Positions 39,787 to 48,032 of a stretch of 64,000 nucleotides of DNA are shown piece by piece. A model generated the notes under the pieces. It ran no database searches. It was not told the origin of the DNA and saw only the letters and a list, made by a program, of their open reading frames with translations. Source of the DNA: Bradyrhizobium daqingense (lineage in GTDB: Bacteria > Pseudomonadota > Alphaproteobacteria > Rhizobiales > Xanthobacteraceae); NCBI RefSeq assembly GCF_021044685.1, contig NZ_CP088014.1, positions 5,070,001 to 5,134,000 of the forward strand. The letters run 5' to 3'. The position numbers and the translations under genes are program-made. How positions within the stretch are numbered: the stretch's first letter is position 1; each line of letters opens with the position of its first letter.

Positions 39787-40096
39787 CGCGCAGCGGCGCT
39801 ACCGTGAGATCATGGTGTTGCTGCCGGAGCGCATGGACGAGCAGCGCAAGATGCGGATCATTGGTGCGATCTACGAGGCGCACGGCTCGCGCCGCTACAA
39901 GGGCAAGCCGTTCGGCATCACGAAGGCAGCGAAGTGCATCAAGCAGTTCATTGCCGATGACTACAAGCAGCACCCGGACAAGGCCTACGGCGACATCAAG
40001 ACGCCTTGGTCACTCGACGCGCCGATCTACGAGGACGGAGTGGCAACCCTGGCTGACCGGGCAACCCGCAGCATTTGGGACGAGGTGCCCCTGTAG
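39776..40096 (+). CDS. phage-like hypothetical protein, possibly 5'-truncated
   Basis: 106 residues from ATG 39776, or 94 from ATG 39812 (MVLLPERMDEQRKMRIIGAI). Readable: SRRYKGKPFGITKAAKCIKQ, FIADDYKQHPDKAYGDIKTP. The first codons overlap the integrase fragment on the other strand, so the beginning is probably junction sequence. No domain recognised. Confidence 0.6.
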   Translation: MGSNAQRRYREIMVLLPERMDEQRKMRIIGAIYEAHGSRRYKGKPFGITKAAKCIKQFIADDYKQHPDKAYGDIKTPWSLDAPIYEDGVATLADRATRSIWDEVPL

Positions 40097-40420
40097 GGGA
40101 TGGATTTTTTACCAAATCAGTGGTGCACTGAGGGCGGAGCCTAGAAACTCCCGCCGAAAGCCCTTGCCGGGGCTGGGTAGGCACCAGGGCGATGGCAGGG
40201 CGATCCTTGCCGGGATCAACTGTCGCCATCGAGACGTAGACGCGCTGGTTTGCCGCCAGCGTGAACGGCACCACTATGCCGGGAAGGCGGCGGCTATACA
40301 AGACCCGAAAGGGGAAAGCCGTCGCGCGTCGTCTCTGGCGGCGTTTCTAGCTTCCCGGCGCCAGTGCTGCCCACTGGCACCCGGCCCTAGAAAGCCGGTC
40401 TGTATCCAGAGAACCGAACC
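40097..40420. other. intergenic with one hairpin
   Basis: About 320 bases with no supported CDS. GCCAGTG (40360-40366) and CACTGGC (40372-40378) form a hairpin about 45 bases before the next start, possibly part of that gene's leader. Confidence 0.4.
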
Positions 40421-40873
40421 ATGAAGAACAGTGCCCAAAAGGCCCTTAGGGAGCCTCAGGAATCGTTTGCCGCCCTCGCGGTAGCTTTGCCGCCCCATTG
40501 GCATCAGGCTGTTATACGGCTCGCTAAAGCCACCGAGCGGGTGGAAAGACGGATGGACGAGATGGGGCTTTGCAAGACCCCGATGACCTTCCAGCAGAAG
40601 ATGCGCCAGATGGTCGATGACCTGCTGGTCCTGCTCGACGGCATGGACGACGACCCCGACCTCGAGCCAACGGCCGGCGGATCTTGCGACGACGAATGCG
40701 AGCCGGAGGAGACTGAGCCGTCGCTCGGCAGCCTCGATCGCGTGATCAACCAGGACCGCGCTTGGCGCTGCGGCGGCTTCGTCGTGGATTTGGAGCAGGA
40801 CGACTGCGACCGCGAAGACGACGACCCGGACGAGGCGAAGCAGCAGGCGTCCGAAATGTGCCCGTGCGTCTGA
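40421..40873 (+). CDS. acidic hypothetical protein
   Basis: A 150-residue protein. A helical N-terminal half (ALPPHWHQAVIRLAKATERV, MTFQQKMRQMVDDLLVLLDG) precedes a strongly acidic, cysteine-containing C-terminal half (DDDPDLEPTAGGSCDDECEP, LEQDDCDREDDDPDEAKQQ, EMCPCV). The DDDPDLEPS/T motif is typical of small proteins common in rhizobial mobile regions. Function unknown; possible metal binding or DNA mimicry (inference). Confidence 0.75.
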   Translation: MKNSAQKALREPQESFAALAVALPPHWHQAVIRLAKATERVERRMDEMGLCKTPMTFQQKMRQMVDDLLVLLDGMDDDPDLEPTAGGSCDDECEPEETEPSLGSLDRVINQDRAWRCGGFVVDLEQDDCDREDDDPDEAKQQASEMCPCV

Positions 40874-41457
40874 CCCGGCTGCTGGTCGGTCGGCTCTGCT
40901 TCAAGCTGAGCCTGCGGCTCGCAATGGCCGGCGCGATCATCAGCGGGCTTGATGCGACTAGGCCGGCATTCCCGCTGCATCACTACTGACGACAGAGGCT
41001 GTCCCATCTGTCTCAAACGAGAACGCTGCCGGGCTCGAAATAAGCGTCCCGGCAGCGTTGCATTCTCAAACTGAGTACTGAAATCCCAGTTGGTCTGGAC
41101 TGTGCAACGGCCATGCCACAGGCATGTGACCAAAGCAAAACGGCCCCAAGCAGGTCCGGGGCTGGCTCGGACGTTGAGGCCGTTCGGCGCTGCCTACAAA
41201 ATAGGCGCGCTTGCATGTTTTTCCCGATCGCAGTTGGATTCGCAAGGAATACTTGGACTAACTGTACATTATTGCTGCCAGTTCACGCTGGCGCGACTCG
41301 TTCTTGGTTCTGAGCACGTTCCGATGGGCGCCGGGGGTACTGTCCGTAATTCACCCTCAGTGTCCTAGTTTGTTCGTGCGGTGTCCTAAGTTAATTTGAA
41401 ACCGGCTCGCCTGCGTTATGTTGTCAAGACATCCCCAGACGCGCCGAGCCGTGCCTA
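40874..41457. other. gene-free stretch with hairpins
   Basis: About 580 bases without a supported CDS. It contains the perfect 12-bp-stem hairpin at 41022-41059, a shorter GGCCCC/GGGGCT hairpin at 41142-41163 preceded by an A-rich run (terminator-like on the minus strand), and two copies of GTGTCCTA about 25 bp apart near 41360-41390. Confidence 0.45.
41022..41059. repeat. 12-bp inverted repeat
   Basis: AACGCTGCCGGG (41022-41033) and CCCGGCAGCGTT (41048-41059), separated by 14 bases; GAGAA and TTCTC flank it. No T-run, so not a standard terminator. Confidence 0.6.
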
Positions 41458-41604
41458 ATGACGCAAGATCAAAGCAAAACGCTACTTCGGTGCCCGAAAT
41501 GCCAGAGGCCCACGTCGCTTCTGGAGCGACTCTGGAACCCGAAAACCTCCGGCTACGTTCGCGTCTAGAAGTGCGAGTGCGGTCATTTGATTTGGGACGA
41601 GTAA
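41458..41604 (+). pseudogene. small zinc-ribbon gene with an in-frame TAG
   Basis: ATG 41458 reads MTQDQSKTLLRCPKCQRPTS and reaches TSGYVRV, then TAG at 41566. The same frame continues KCECGHLIWDE and ends with TAA at 41602. The two knuckles CPKC and CECG belong together as one zinc ribbon, so the TAG most likely replaced a Tyr codon by a single change (TAC/TAT). Nonsense pseudogene unless read through. Confidence 0.65.
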
Positions 41605-41644
41605 GGCCGCCTCAGTTGGCGGCCTGTTCACGCTGGCGGGCCTC

Positions 41645-41743
41645 TCACCACTTGCCGAAAAATCGCCCGACCAACAACGCCGCCGCAATCGCCAGCATGG
41701 CATAGATGGTCCTGCGGCCGGTTCGTTCGATGTGGTTAGTCAT
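41645..41743 (-). CDS. 32-residue membrane peptide
   Basis: MTNHIERTGRRTIYAMLAIA... ALLVGRFFGKW: a basic N-terminus and one transmembrane helix. The ATG overlaps the stop of the upstream gene (ATGA), which supports translation. Unknown function. Confidence 0.6.
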   Translation of the reverse strand: MTNHIERTGRRTIYAMLAIAAALLVGRFFGKW

Positions 41744-41955
41744 CTCCGGACTGGCGCCCCTGTTCGATCTCGCTCGCTCCGCGCGATCGCCTTTGCGATC
41801 TCCTCCGCTTCATTCTTGCTCGGCAGGCCGGAGATCGATCGCCGGCCGGCGTTCTCATCGAACTGCACGAAGGTTGAGACGCGGATCTCATAGCGATGGT
41901 TGAGACCGCCATCGTCGGAGCAAATCAGACGGACGTGTGTGTAAGGCTCGGGCAT
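41740..41955 (-). CDS. hypothetical small protein
   Basis: 71 residues (MPEPYTHVRLICSDDGGLNH, RYEIRVSTFVQFDENAGRRS). Beta-rich first half, helical second half (NEAEEIAKAIARSERDR). AGAGG precedes the ATG. Belongs to the tRNA-Arg element. Unknown function. Confidence 0.65.
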   Translation of the reverse strand: MPEPYTHVRLICSDDGGLNHRYEIRVSTFVQFDENAGRRSISGLPSKNEAEEIAKAIARSERDRTGAPVRR

Positions 41956-42055
41956 GCCTCTATCGAGACGTGCCGCGCTCCAGAGTCAAATCGTCGATCC
42001 CTAGCGGCGCGGAACGGTCGCAAGCTACTGTCTGTCGTGGGTGTGGAAGGGAGGC

Positions 42056-42166
42056 TTATTCGATTCCAGACTCGTGCTGTTGCGCCTTCATTACGATCGC
42101 TAACAAGCCGAGCACTACAACTGCGATCAGCGCCAGGAATCCACCAACAATCGCGAGGCAGATCAT
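42056..42166 (-). CDS. 36-residue membrane peptide
   Basis: MICLAIVGGFLALIAVVVLG... KAQQHESGIE: one transmembrane helix and a short polar tail. A strong ribosome-binding site (CGGAGG) sits seven bases before ATG 42166. Last gene before the right attachment repeat. Unknown function. Confidence 0.65.
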   Translation of the reverse strand: MICLAIVGGFLALIAVVVLGLLAIVMKAQQHESGIE

Positions 42167-42347
42167 GACATGCCTCCGGTGAACAGATCGCGAAAGCGCG
42201 TGTTGCGCCCGTGTTGCGTGGAGCGATTGGTAATGTCGCGTAACGCACTGAAATTGCAGGGAGTGACTTGGAACGCCGCGCAACACGGATCGGCTTGCAG
42301 AACGAAGCCGATACTGAGCCAAGCTATTGATGCATGAGGAGAAACAC

Positions 42348-42424
42348 TGGCGATCCCAGCAGGACTCGAACCTGCAACCCGCGGAGTAGAAATCCGCTAC
42401 TCTATCCAGTTGAGCTATGGGACC
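42348..42424 (-). tRNA. tRNA-Arg(TCT), integration target
   Basis: A 77-nt cloverleaf on the minus strand. Acceptor GGTCCCA pairs with TGGGATC (one G-T); the anticodon stem GCGGA/TCCGC carries the loop TTTCTAC (anticodon TCT); T arm GGTTCGAGTCC; CCA encoded. Its 3' 45 bases are duplicated at 39053-39097. A CTATAT -10-like box lies about 40 bases upstream (42461-42466). Confidence 0.96.
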
Positions 42425-42829
42425 GTCCTTAAGCCGTCCCGGTTTGGGGGCCAGCCGTTCATATAGCACGCCAATATGAAAAATCTCGCCTTTCGCCAAG
42501 TCTGAACCGAACCGTTTTCCTCAATGCCGCGACAAAGCGGAACGGTGGCGTGTCAGGGTGCCGGGTCGAGCGGCAGCGGACTGGACGATGGATCACATCG
42601 CCGGGACCGCTGAACAGCTTCCGGGACGCGGCTGCTGGTCGACGGGTCTGGGATTGCTGCGCCATCAGGACGGCGTGCGCGGCGGTACCTTGATCGGTCT
42701 CCTCTGGGCTGTCCTTGTCATGGCGAATGCGACGATCTGCAGCTCTGGTTCCATCGCCTTGAGTCCGTCACCTTTCCGCGCACTTCATCTGCCGCCGCGG
42801 CGTTCGTCCGCGCTTTCCGGGAGTCCATC
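42425..42829. other. divergent intergenic region, no gene
   Basis: About 405 bases between tRNA-Arg and the alpha-2-macroglobulin gene. It holds the tRNA promoter (see tRNA entry). No convincing CDS; open frames here lack ribosome-binding sites and domain patterns. Confidence 0.45.
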
Positions 42830-45800
42830 ATGATCGGTCTGATCCGCGCCGTCACATTCTGCGCCACGCTGGCGCTCGGCATTAGCGCAGCACAGGCCGC
42901 CGACAAGGCGTTCAAGCGCGACGATCTCGCCGATTCCGCGATCAAGCTCGAGGCCCAGATCAAGAGCGAGGCGGGGCCCGTCGCCAAGTCGAGCGCGACG
43001 CTGCGCACTGACGCGGACGCCGCCTTCCGGCGCAACGACTATCGCACCGGCCTGTCGGTCCTCGGCCAGATCGCGGCGACCACGCCGGAGGATACCGGCA
43101 ACTGGCTGCGGCTCGCCAAGGTCATCTTCCAGATCTCGCCGAAGAGCTCGAGCGAGCAGACTTTCCTCCTGGAGCGCGCCTCGACGGCCGCCTACATCGC
43201 CTATCAGCGCGCCGGCAATCCGGGCGAGGAGGCCGACGCGCTCGCCGTGCTCGGCAAGGCACTGGCCGAGCGCAAGCTGTGGCGTCCGGCACTGGACGCG
43301 ATGCGGCTGTCGCTGGACACGCGCGAGGTCGCCGAGGTTCGCGGGAGCTACGAGAAGCTGCGCGACCAGCACGGTTTCCGGCTGCTCGACTATACCGTGG
43401 ACTCGGATTCGGCGAGCCCGCGGGCTTGCTTCCAGTTCTCGGAAGAGCTCGCCAAGCGGACCGACTTCGCGCCGTTCCTGGCGCTGGCGGGACAAGACAA
43501 GCCGGCGCTGTCGGCCGAGGGCAAGCAGCTCTGCGTCGACGGGCTGAAGCACGGCGAGCGCTATAACGTCAATTTGCGCGCCGGCCTGCCGTCGACCGTG
43601 AAGGAAGGCCTGCCGAAATCGGCCGAGTTCAACTTCTATGTGCGCGACCGCAAGCCGTTCGTGCGCTTCACCAGCCGCGCCTATGTGCTGCCGAGAACCG
43701 GTCAGCGCGGCATTCCCGTGGTCAGCGTCAACACGCCCGCGGTCAATATCAACGTGTTCCGGATCGGCGACCGTAACCTCATCAACACGGTGGTCGATAG
43801 CGACTTCCAGAAGACCCTGTCGAAATATCAGCTCTCGGATCTCGGCGACGAGCGCGGCGTCAAGGTCTGGTCCGGCGAGCTCGCTACCGCGATGACGCTG
43901 AACCAGGACGTCACCACGGCGTTCCCGGTCGACCAGGCGCTCGGCGAGCTCCAGCCGGGCGTGTACGTGATGACCGCCGCCGCCAAGAGCCCGGGCTCGG
44001 ATGACGATTACCAGCTCGCCACGCAATGGTTCATCGTTTCCGATCTCGGCATCACCGCCTATTCCGGCAATGACGGCATCCACGTCTTCGTGAATTCGCT
44101 GGCGTCGACCGATCCGATCGGCAAGGCCGAGGTGCGGCTGGTTGCCCGCAACAACGAGATCCTGGCGACCCGCAAGACCGACGATGCCGGCCATGTGCTG
44201 TTCGAGGCAGGGCTGGCGCGCGGCGAGGGTGGCTTGTCGCCGGCGATGCTCACCGTCAGCGGGGAGAAGGCCGACTATGCCTTCCTCAGCCTCAAATCCT
44301 CGGCCTTCGACCTCTCCGACCGCGGCGTTGCCGGTCGTGCGGTGCCTGCAGGCGCTGACGCGTTCGTCTATGCCGAGCGCGGCGTCTACCGCTCCAGCGA
44401 GACCGTCTATCTCACCGCGCTGTTGCGGGACGGGCAGGGCAATGCCGTCACCGGCGGCCCGCTCACGATGGTGATCGAGCGTCCTGACGGCGTCGAATAT
44501 CGGCGTGCCGTGCTGGCCGACCAGGGCGCCGGCGGCCGCACGCTGGCGGTGCCGCTCAATTCGGCCGTCCCGACCGGGACGTGGCGGGCGCGCGCCTTTA
44601 CCGACCCGAAGGGATCGGCCGTCGGCGAAACCACCTTCATGGTCGAGGATTACGTCCCGGACAGGATCGAATTCGACTTGTCCGCCAAGGACAAGGTGAT
44701 CACAGCTAACGCTCCAGTGGAACTGAAGGCGGACGGTCATTTCCTCTATGGCGCGCCGGCCTCGGGCCTCCAGCTCGAAGGCGACATGCTGGTGGCGCCT
44801 GCCAAGGAACGGCCGGGCTTTGCCGGCTATCAGTTCGGCGTCGACGACGAGGAGACCACCTCGAACGAGCGCACGCCGCTCGAGAACCTGCCCGAGGCGG
44901 ACGCCAACGGCGTTGCGACCTTCCCGGTGACGCTGGACAAGCAGCCGGCCTCGACCCGGCCGCAGGAGGCGCAGATCTTCGTCCGCATGGTCGAGACCGG
45001 CGGCCGCGCCGTGGAGCGCAAACTCGTGCTGCCGATCGCGCCCGCGAGCGCCATGATCGGCATCAAGCCGCTGTTCGGCGACAAGAACGTGGCCGAGGGT
45101 GCCAAGGCCGAATTCGACGTCGTGTTCGTCTCGCCCGAGGGCAAGACGCTGCCCCGCGACGGCCTGCGCTACGAGCTCCTGAAGATGGAGTCGCGCTACC
45201 AATGGTATCGCCAGAACAATTACTGGGAGTACGAGCCGGTCAAGTCGACCTCGCGCGTGGCTGACGGCGATGTCGTGATCGCCGCCGAAAAGCCGTCGCG
45301 GATTTCGTTGAACCCCCAGTCCGGCCGCTACCGTCTCGACGTGAAGTCGAACGACGCGGACGGCCCGGTGACCTCGGTGCAGTTCGATGTCGGCTGGTAC
45401 TCCGACGGCAGCGCCGACACGCCGGACCTGCTGGAGACCTCGATCGACAAACCGCAATACGCCTCCGGCGACACTATGACGGTGTCGGTCAATGTGCGCA
45501 GCGCCGGCAAGCTGACCATCAACGTGTTCGGCGACCGCCTGCTGACGACGCAGACCGTCGACGTCAAGGAAGGCACCGCGCAGGTGAAGCTTTCGATCGG
45601 CAAGGACTGGGGCACCGGAGCCTATGTCGTGGCGACGCTGCGCCGCCCGCTCGATGCGGCCGCCCAGCGCATGCCGGGCCGGGCCATCGGCCTGAAATGG
45701 TTCGGCATCGACAAGCAGGCCCGCACCTTGCAGGTCAAGCTGACGCCGCCGGCGCTGATCCGGCCAAATTCGGCGTTGAAGATCCCGGTCAAGCTCGACG

Positions 45801-48031
45801 GGCTCAATCCCGGCGAGGACGCCAAAATCGTCATCGCCGCGGTCGATGTCGGCATCCTCAATCTCACCAATTACAAGCCGCCGGCGCCTGACGATTATTA
45901 TCTCGGCCAGCGCAGCCTGACCGCCGAGATCCGCGATCTCTACGGGCAGCTGATCGACGGCATGTCGGGCACACGCGGTCAGATCAAGTCCGGCGGCGAC
46001 GCCGGTGGCGAGCAGCAGGGTTCGCCGCCCACGCAAAAGCCTCTGGCGCTGTATTCGGGCATCGTCACCGTCGCCGCCGACGGTTCGGCCGAAGTGAGCT
46101 TCGATGTTCCGGAGTTTGCCGGCACCGCGCGCGTGATGGCGGTGGCGTGGACCGCGACCAAGCTCGGCCGCGCCAACATCGACGTCGTGATCCGCGATCC
46201 CGTGGTACTGACGACGACGCTGCCGCGCTTCCTGCTCAACGGCGATCGCGGCACGGTCAATCTCGAGATCGACAATGTCGAGGGCCAGGCCGGCGACTAC
46301 GTCGTCAACGTGAAGACGGGTGGCCCGGTGAAGATGACGGGTAATCCCGCCACCACCGTCAAGCTCGCCGCCAAGCAGCGCAACTCGTTCGCGCTCGCGA
46401 TCGACGCGACCGCGGCGGGGCAGGCGACGCTCGACGTCGACATCACGGGGCCGAACGGCCTGACGCTCGCGCGGCATTATGCGCTTGACGTCAAGGCCGC
46501 GACCCAGGTGCTGGCGCGGCGCTCGATCCGGACGCTGGCCAAGGGCGAGAGCCTGACGCTGACCCCGGACATGTTCTCGGATCTCGTGCCGGGCACCGGC
46601 AGCGTCTCGGTCTCGGCCAGCTTGTCGACCGCGCTCGATGCGGCGACGATCCTCAAGGCGCTCGACCGCTATCCCTATGGCTGCTCGGAGCAGATCACGA
46701 GCCGTGCGATGCCGCTGCTCTACGTCAACGATCTTGCGGCGGGCGCGCATCTGGCCATGGACACCGAGGTCGACCAGCGCATCCGCGATGCGATCGAGCG
46801 GCTCCTGGCGCGCCAGGGCTCCAACGGCTCGTTCGGGCTGTGGTCGGCCGGCGGTGACGACGAATGGTTGGACGCCTATGTGACGGACTTCCTGACCCGC
46901 GCCCGCGAGAAGGGCTTTGCAGTGCCCGACGTGCTGTTCAAGAACGCGCTCGACCGCATCCGCAACTCCGTCGTCAATGCCGACGAGCCGGAGAAGGACG
47001 GTGGGCGCGAGCTCGCCTACGGCCTGTACGTGCTCGCGCGCAATGGCGCGGCGCCGATCGGCGACCTCCGCTATCTCGCCGACACCAAGCTTGCCCACCT
47101 CGCAACGCCGATCGCGAAGTCGCAGCTTGCGGCGGCACTGGCGCTGGTCGGTGATCGCAACCGCGCCGAGCGGGTGTATAGTGCCGCGCTCGACAGCCTC
47201 GCGCCGAAGCCCGCGCTGGAGTTCGGCCGCACCGATTACGGCTCGCAGCTTCGCGATGCCGCAGCTCTGGTGTCGCTCGCCAGCGAAGGCAATGCGCCGA
47301 AGGCGACGCTGACGCAGGCGGTCGCACGGGTCGAGACCGCCCGCGGGCTCACGCCCTACACCTCCACGCAGGAGAATGCGTGGCTGGTGCTGGCGGCGCG
47401 GGCGCTGGCCAAGGAGAACCTGTCCATGGAGGTGGATGGCCAGCCGGTCAAGACCGCGCTCTATCGGAGCTATAAGGCGGATACGCTGGGCGGCAAGCCG
47501 CTGAAGATCACCAACACCGGCGATGCACCGGTGCAGGCGGTGGTCTCGGTGTCGGGCTCGCCGGTGACGCCGGAGCCGGCAGCGTCGAACGGCTACAAGA
47601 TCGAGCGCAATTTCTTCACGCTCGACGGCAAGCCCGCCGACATCAGCAAGGTCAAGCAGAACCAGCGCTTTGCGGTGGTGCTGAAGATCACCGAAGCCAA
47701 GCCGGAGTACGGCCACATCATGGTGGCGGATTATCTGCCGGCGGGCCTCGAGATCGACAATCCGAACCTGGTCTCCTCGGGCGACAGCGGCACGCTGGAC
47801 TGGATCGAGGACGGCGAGGAGCCCGAGAATACCGAGTTCCGCGACGACCGCTTCACCGCGGCCATCGACCGTACCTCGGATTCCAAATCGGTGTTCACCG
47901 TCGCCTATATCGTCCGCGCCGTCTCGCCCGGCAAATACGTGCTGCCGCAAGCCTATGTCGAGGACATGTATAATCCCTCGCGCTACGGCCGCACCGGCAC
48001 GGGGTCTGTCGAGGTGCGAGCCGCGAAGTGA
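42830..48031 (+). CDS. bacterial alpha-2-macroglobulin (YfhM-like)
   Basis: A 1733-residue periplasmic protease-trap protein. Signal peptide (MIGLIRAVTFCATLALGISAAQA), then macroglobulin-like domains in series, an A2M family domain (VDVGILNLTNYKPPAPDDYY) and a thioester helical domain. The thioester motif CSEQ is present at about residue 1284 (RYPYGCSEQITSRAMP), so it should trap proteases covalently. A bait region is likely within the middle third, but I cannot delimit it. ATG 42830 follows CGGGAG. It is followed 1 base later by pbpC, the usual partner: together they guard and repair the envelope. Length is typical for the long bacterial class. Confidence 0.95.
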   Translation: MIGLIRAVTFCATLALGISAAQAADKAFKRDDLADSAIKLEAQIKSEAGPVAKSSATLRTDADAAFRRNDYRTGLSVLGQIAATTPEDTGNWLRLAKVIFQISPKSSSEQTFLLERASTAAYIAYQRAGNPGEEADALAVLGKALAERKLWRPALDAMRLSLDTREVAEVRGSYEKLRDQHGFRLLDYTVDSDSASPRACFQFSEELAKRTDFAPFLALAGQDKPALSAEGKQLCVDGLKHGERYNVNLRAGLPSTVKEGLPKSAEFNFYVRDRKPFVRFTSRAYVLPRTGQRGIPVVSVNTPAVNINVFRIGDRNLINTVVDSDFQKTLSKYQLSDLGDERGVKVWSGELATAMTLNQDVTTAFPVDQALGELQPGVYVMTAAAKSPGSDDDYQLATQWFIVSDLGITAYSGNDGIHVFVNSLASTDPIGKAEVRLVARNNEILATRKTDDAGHVLFEAGLARGEGGLSPAMLTVSGEKADYAFLSLKSSAFDLSDRGVAGRAVPAGADAFVYAERGVYRSSETVYLTALLRDGQGNAVTGGPLTMVIERPDGVEYRRAVLADQGAGGRTLAVPLNSAVPTGTWRARAFTDPKGSAVGETTFMVEDYVPDRIEFDLSAKDKVITANAPVELKADGHFLYGAPASGLQLEGDMLVAPAKERPGFAGYQFGVDDEETTSNERTPLENLPEADANGVATFPVTLDKQPASTRPQEAQIFVRMVETGGRAVERKLVLPIAPASAMIGIKPLFGDKNVAEGAKAEFDVVFVSPEGKTLPRDGLRYELLKMESRYQWYRQNNYWEYEPVKSTSRVADGDVVIAAEKPSRISLNPQSGRYRLDVKSNDADGPVTSVQFDVGWYSDGSADTPDLLETSIDKPQYASGDTMTVSVNVRSAGKLTINVFGDRLLTTQTVDVKEGTAQVKLSIGKDWGTGAYVVATLRRPLDAAAQRMPGRAIGLKWFGIDKQARTLQVKLTPPALIRPNSALKIPVKLDGLNPGEDAKIVIAAVDVGILNLTNYKPPAPDDYYLGQRSLTAEIRDLYGQLIDGMSGTRGQIKSGGDAGGEQQGSPPTQKPLALYSGIVTVAADGSAEVSFDVPEFAGTARVMAVAWTATKLGRANIDVVIRDPVVLTTTLPRFLLNGDRGTVNLEIDNVEGQAGDYVVNVKTGGPVKMTGNPATTVKLAAKQRNSFALAIDATAAGQATLDVDITGPNGLTLARHYALDVKAATQVLARRSIRTLAKGESLTLTPDMFSDLVPGTGSVSVSASLSTALDAATILKALDRYPYGCSEQITSRAMPLLYVNDLAAGAHLAMDTEVDQRIRDAIERLLARQGSNGSFGLWSAGGDDEWLDAYVTDFLTRAREKGFAVPDVLFKNALDRIRNSVVNADEPEKDGGRELAYGLYVLARNGAAPIGDLRYLADTKLAHLATPIAKSQLAAALALVGDRNRAERVYSAALDSLAPKPALEFGRTDYGSQLRDAAALVSLASEGNAPKATLTQAVARVETARGLTPYTSTQENAWLVLAARALAKENLSMEVDGQPVKTALYRSYKADTLGGKPLKITNTGDAPVQAVVSVSGSPVTPEPAASNGYKIERNFFTLDGKPADISKVKQNQRFAVVLKITEAKPEYGHIMVADYLPAGLEIDNPNLVSSGDSGTLDWIEDGEEPENTEFRDDRFTAAIDRTSDSKSVFTVAYIVRAVSPGKYVLPQAYVEDMYNPSRYGRTGTGSVEVRAAK

Positions 48032-48032
48032 G

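Larger units (their letters stand above)
39053..42392. mobile_element. small integrated element in tRNA-Arg(TCT)
   Basis: Bounded by 45-bp direct repeats (39053-39097 and 42348-42392). It carries, from left, a zinc-ribbon gene, an integrase C-terminal fragment, phage-like small genes and several tiny membrane proteins. The integrase lies next to the left repeat, as usual for tRNA-targeting elements. The integrase is truncated, so the element cannot move by itself. Confidence 0.9.

Noticed and set aside
29042..42392. A single large island spanning both integrases
   Set aside because: 34.5-39.03 kb carries ordinary host-type genes, and the second element has its own exact borders in tRNA-Arg, so two separate events fit better.
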